Positions 62,377 through 64,000 of a stretch of 64,000 bases of DNA are shown here, one piece after another (the stretch's first letter is position 1; each line of letters begins with the position of its first letter). The notes below the pieces were generated by a model. That model did no database searches. It saw nothing but the letters and a program-made list of their open reading frames with translations, and was not told where the DNA came from. The translations under genes and the position numbers were made by a program. Source of the stretch: Aureibaculum sp965369125 (GTDB lineage Bacteria > Bacteroidota > Bacteroidia > Flavobacteriales > Flavobacteriaceae); the NCBI GenBank assembly GCA_965369125.1, contig CBDUPN010000002.1:1-64000 (forward strand), written 5' to 3'.

Positions 62377-63546
62377 TTAAAACTGTTGCTTTTCAAGCAA
62401 CGAATTTATTTTTTGTTTAAAATTTAGTAAAGAATATTTTATAAATTCATAATCCTTGGGGTAGGGAATGGCCTTCGATTTTAAGGCTTCATAATATTTC
62501 TGATCAATAGCTCTTTGGTCTCCTCGGTATTTTCCGTATAGATGTTGAAATTTGGCCTCACCAAATTCAGAGTTTTCAGAAATAGTCGTGTTATTTTTAC
62601 TGTTTTTTATGAGAATCTTTCCCTCGATCTTAGAAGACTTATTTTGCTGAAATAAAACAACTTCGGCTTTTACAGTACTATATTTGGGCACTTTTATGTC
62701 ATTACCTTTATCGTCTTTCATTACATTTCCATTACCGTCTAATTGGTATTGCCAGCCGTCCTGAACCTTGGCCTCTTGCGGAACAGTTTCTTGTAAGGTT
62801 TTTTCAGGCTCAAAAGAAAGTTTGTCCAGGCTGATCATGACCTCATAATCATATTTTATATTACGGTCTTTCTCATTGTGATAAATGACCCATGGATTAT
62901 TAAAATTTGACGCATTAATGGTATTTAGATCTTGTAAACTATCATTTGATATTGTACTAATGTTGTTTTTTAATATGGTTAACACATGGCTACTTCCTTT
63001 GGTTTTTGCTTTTTGTAAGAGCTCATTTAAATTATTCTTATAAACGGGATCTATATAAATTAGATCTTCTAAATTTTTATGTGCATTTCTGGCATCTATC
63101 TGGCTACCTTTTAGATCTTTTAAGGCTGTACTGTAAAGAAGATCGGCGTAGTTCTTCTTAGACAAGGCAATTTTTGATGAATAATCACTAAATTTAAATT
63201 CAACATTTTTTCCTTCATAAAAGAGGGGTAGTAATGCACGTACTTCATCTTGTCTTATATCAAGATTTAAATAATTCCCATAAATTTTTTTAAAACTTTC
63301 GGCTGTTTTTAACTTTTCGAGTTGTTTGATCTCTTCAATGTCGGCATCGGCTGCTTTTCGGTACGCTTCTTTAAGTAATGGGATGTGTTTTTGACTTGAA
63401 TTTTTATTTTTATCCTTATTGAGTTCGGCGATTGAAATATCAAAGGCTTCGGCATAATTACCTGTTTCAATTTTATTCGATACAGTTTGGGTACTGCTGC
63501 AAGACAGCAGCAATATAAAGATGGAAAAAATTAAAATTGATTTCAT
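62377..63546 (-). CDS. Lipoprotein of a paralogous pair, function unknown
   Basis: A 389-residue lipoprotein (lipobox LLSC, Cys16), paralogous over its whole length with the gene at 61045. The shared block reads VQDGWQYQLDGNGNVMKD here, and HLYGKYRGDQRAIDQK near the end. The N-terminal half is again helical repeat-like (ETGNYAEAFDISIAELNKD). A 147-base gap separates the two genes, and this one has its own candidate promoter. Confidence 0.72.
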   Translation of the reverse strand: MKSILIFSIFILLLSCSSTQTVSNKIETGNYAEAFDISIAELNKDKNKNSSQKHIPLLKEAYRKAADADIEEIKQLEKLKTAESFKKIYGNYLNLDIRQDEVRALLPLFYEGKNVEFKFSDYSSKIALSKKNYADLLYSTALKDLKGSQIDARNAHKNLEDLIYIDPVYKNNLNELLQKAKTKGSSHVLTILKNNISTISNDSLQDLNTINASNFNNPWVIYHNEKDRNIKYDYEVMISLDKLSFEPEKTLQETVPQEAKVQDGWQYQLDGNGNVMKDDKGNDIKVPKYSTVKAEVVLFQQNKSSKIEGKILIKNSKNNTTISENSEFGEAKFQHLYGKYRGDQRAIDQKYYEALKSKAIPYPKDYEFIKYSLLNFKQKINSLLEKQQF

Positions 63547-63573
63547 TGTAAACTTGTAGTTAGAAGATTACAA

Positions 63574-63581
63574 CAAAGTTA
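63574..63581 (-). promoter_or_regulatory. Candidate -7 element for the first lipoprotein gene
   Basis: TAACTTTG on the minus strand matches TAnnTTTG, 28 bases upstream of the ATG at 63546. Confidence 0.5.
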
Positions 63582-63596
63582 GTATTTTAAAAGGAT

Positions 63597-64000
63597 TTAT
63601 TTTGATGAAGGAATTACTTTCCCGCTACATTTACCAAATCCTATTCTTATATTGTCATTTTCGCAGTAGCCTCTTAATAGTACTACATCACCATCATTAA
63701 TGAATTTACGTTCTGTTCCGTCATTTAATTTTAATGGCTTGGTACCTCTCCAGGTTAATTCGAGCATTGAACCATAACTGTCTGGTGTTGGCCCTGAAAT
63801 AGTTCCTGATCCCATCATATCACCAGCTCTTATATTACAACCATTGCTCGCATGGTGAGTGAGTTGCTGTGCCATCGTCCAGTACATATATTTAAAATTA
63901 GTCTTAGAAACGAGGTTTTCTTCACCGTTTTCAGGCTTTATATAGGCTTGTAAATTAATATCAAAACTATGCTTTCCCGTTTGTTTCAAATAAGGCAAAG
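63597..64000 (-). CDS. fahA: Fumarylacetoacetase, C-terminal part
   Basis: The gene continues past the right window edge; about 134 C-terminal residues are seen. They match fumarylacetoacetase: MMGSGTISGPTPDSYGSMLELTWRGTKPLKL, then FINDGDVVLLRGYC and IRIGFGKCSGKV. It should split fumarylacetoacetate into fumarate and acetoacetate, the last step of tyrosine degradation, using Ca/Mg. The N-terminal part with the catalytic His is outside the window. Confidence 0.9.
   Translation of the reverse strand, partial: LPYLKQTGKHSFDINLQAYIKPENGEENLVSKTNFKYMYWTMAQQLTHHASNGCNIRAGDMMGSGTISGPTPDSYGSMLELTWRGTKPLKLNDGTERKFINDGDVVLLRGYCENDNIRIGFGKCSGKVIPSSK

Noticed and set aside
1..64000. CRISPR arrays, prophage or integrative elements
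   Set aside because: No regularly spaced repeats, integrase, capsid or transposase genes were seen, and gene content is housekeeping-like throughout.

Overview
The window looks like a chromosomal segment of a member of the Flavobacteriia (Bacteroidota), probably Flavobacteriaceae. The evidence is the low GC content (mid-30s percent by eye), many short lipoproteins with a relaxed lipobox, PorT-like outer-membrane barrels, a LytTR regulator, a HisKA_2 kinase with TPR repeats, the bacillithiol enzyme BshA, and the Bacteroidota -7 promoter element TAnnTTTG upstream of many genes. I see no rRNA, tRNA, insertion sequence, prophage or CRISPR array. No stretch longer than about 300 bases lacks a gene.

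Layout. 0-5.4 kb: two subunits of an NAD-linked formate dehydrogenase (the Mo subunit is cut by the window edge), split by a sucrose phosphorylase gene on the other strand. 5.4-10.2 kb: leftward genes for a THUMP-like methyltransferase, an AI-2E-type membrane protein, release factor 3 and a cyclophilin lipoprotein. 10.2-13.8 kb: rightward TlpA-like and sialidase-like genes, then idi, queD and a DUF299 regulatory kinase. 13.8-16.7 kb: leftward hemG, a small membrane protein, an SGNH hydrolase and an adenine deaminase-type enzyme. 16.8-20.3 kb: a tight rightward unit (anchored peroxiredoxin, manA, HAD phosphatase, chloramphenicol acetyltransferase-like protein) and two small orphan genes. 20.3-21.8 kb: divergent oxyR and dps. 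21.9-31.7 kb: lipid, CoA and housekeeping genes (PlsC, CoA pyrophosphatase, M19 dipeptidase, bshA, aroB, proline dehydrogenase, acyl-CoA ligase, DUF1456, FAD protein). 31.8-34.8 kb: four leftward exported proteins. 35.0-37.8 kb: a convergent kinase/regulator pair. 37.9-41.9 kb: typA and three exported proteins (DUF2202, cytochrome c, FKBP with calcium-binding tail). 41.9-47.5 kb: two outer-membrane barrels, half a transketolase, maf, ubiA, smpB, a phosphatase and a methyltransferase. 47.7-53.8 kb: an RND efflux operon ending in a PII-like protein and a DUF2892 protein. 54.1-60.5 kb: a lipoprotein, hsp20, CBS protein, PII-like protein, two DUF1538 membrane proteins and clpB. 60.6-64 kb: a YtxJ-type bacilliredoxin, two paralogous lipoproteins and a partial fumarylacetoacetase.

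How the genes fit together. Redox and stress defence recur: OxyR/Dps, anchored peroxiredoxin, bacillithiol synthesis (bshA) with its partner YtxJ, ClpB and Hsp20. The most interesting block is the operon of two half-size DUF1538 transporters with a PII-like protein, followed by a two-CBS protein and bracketed by the chaperone genes. The RND operon a few kilobases away also carries a PII-like protein, so two PII-fold regulators sit beside two different transport systems within about 8 kb. All functional assignments are read from sequence motifs and remembered family features; no database search was run.
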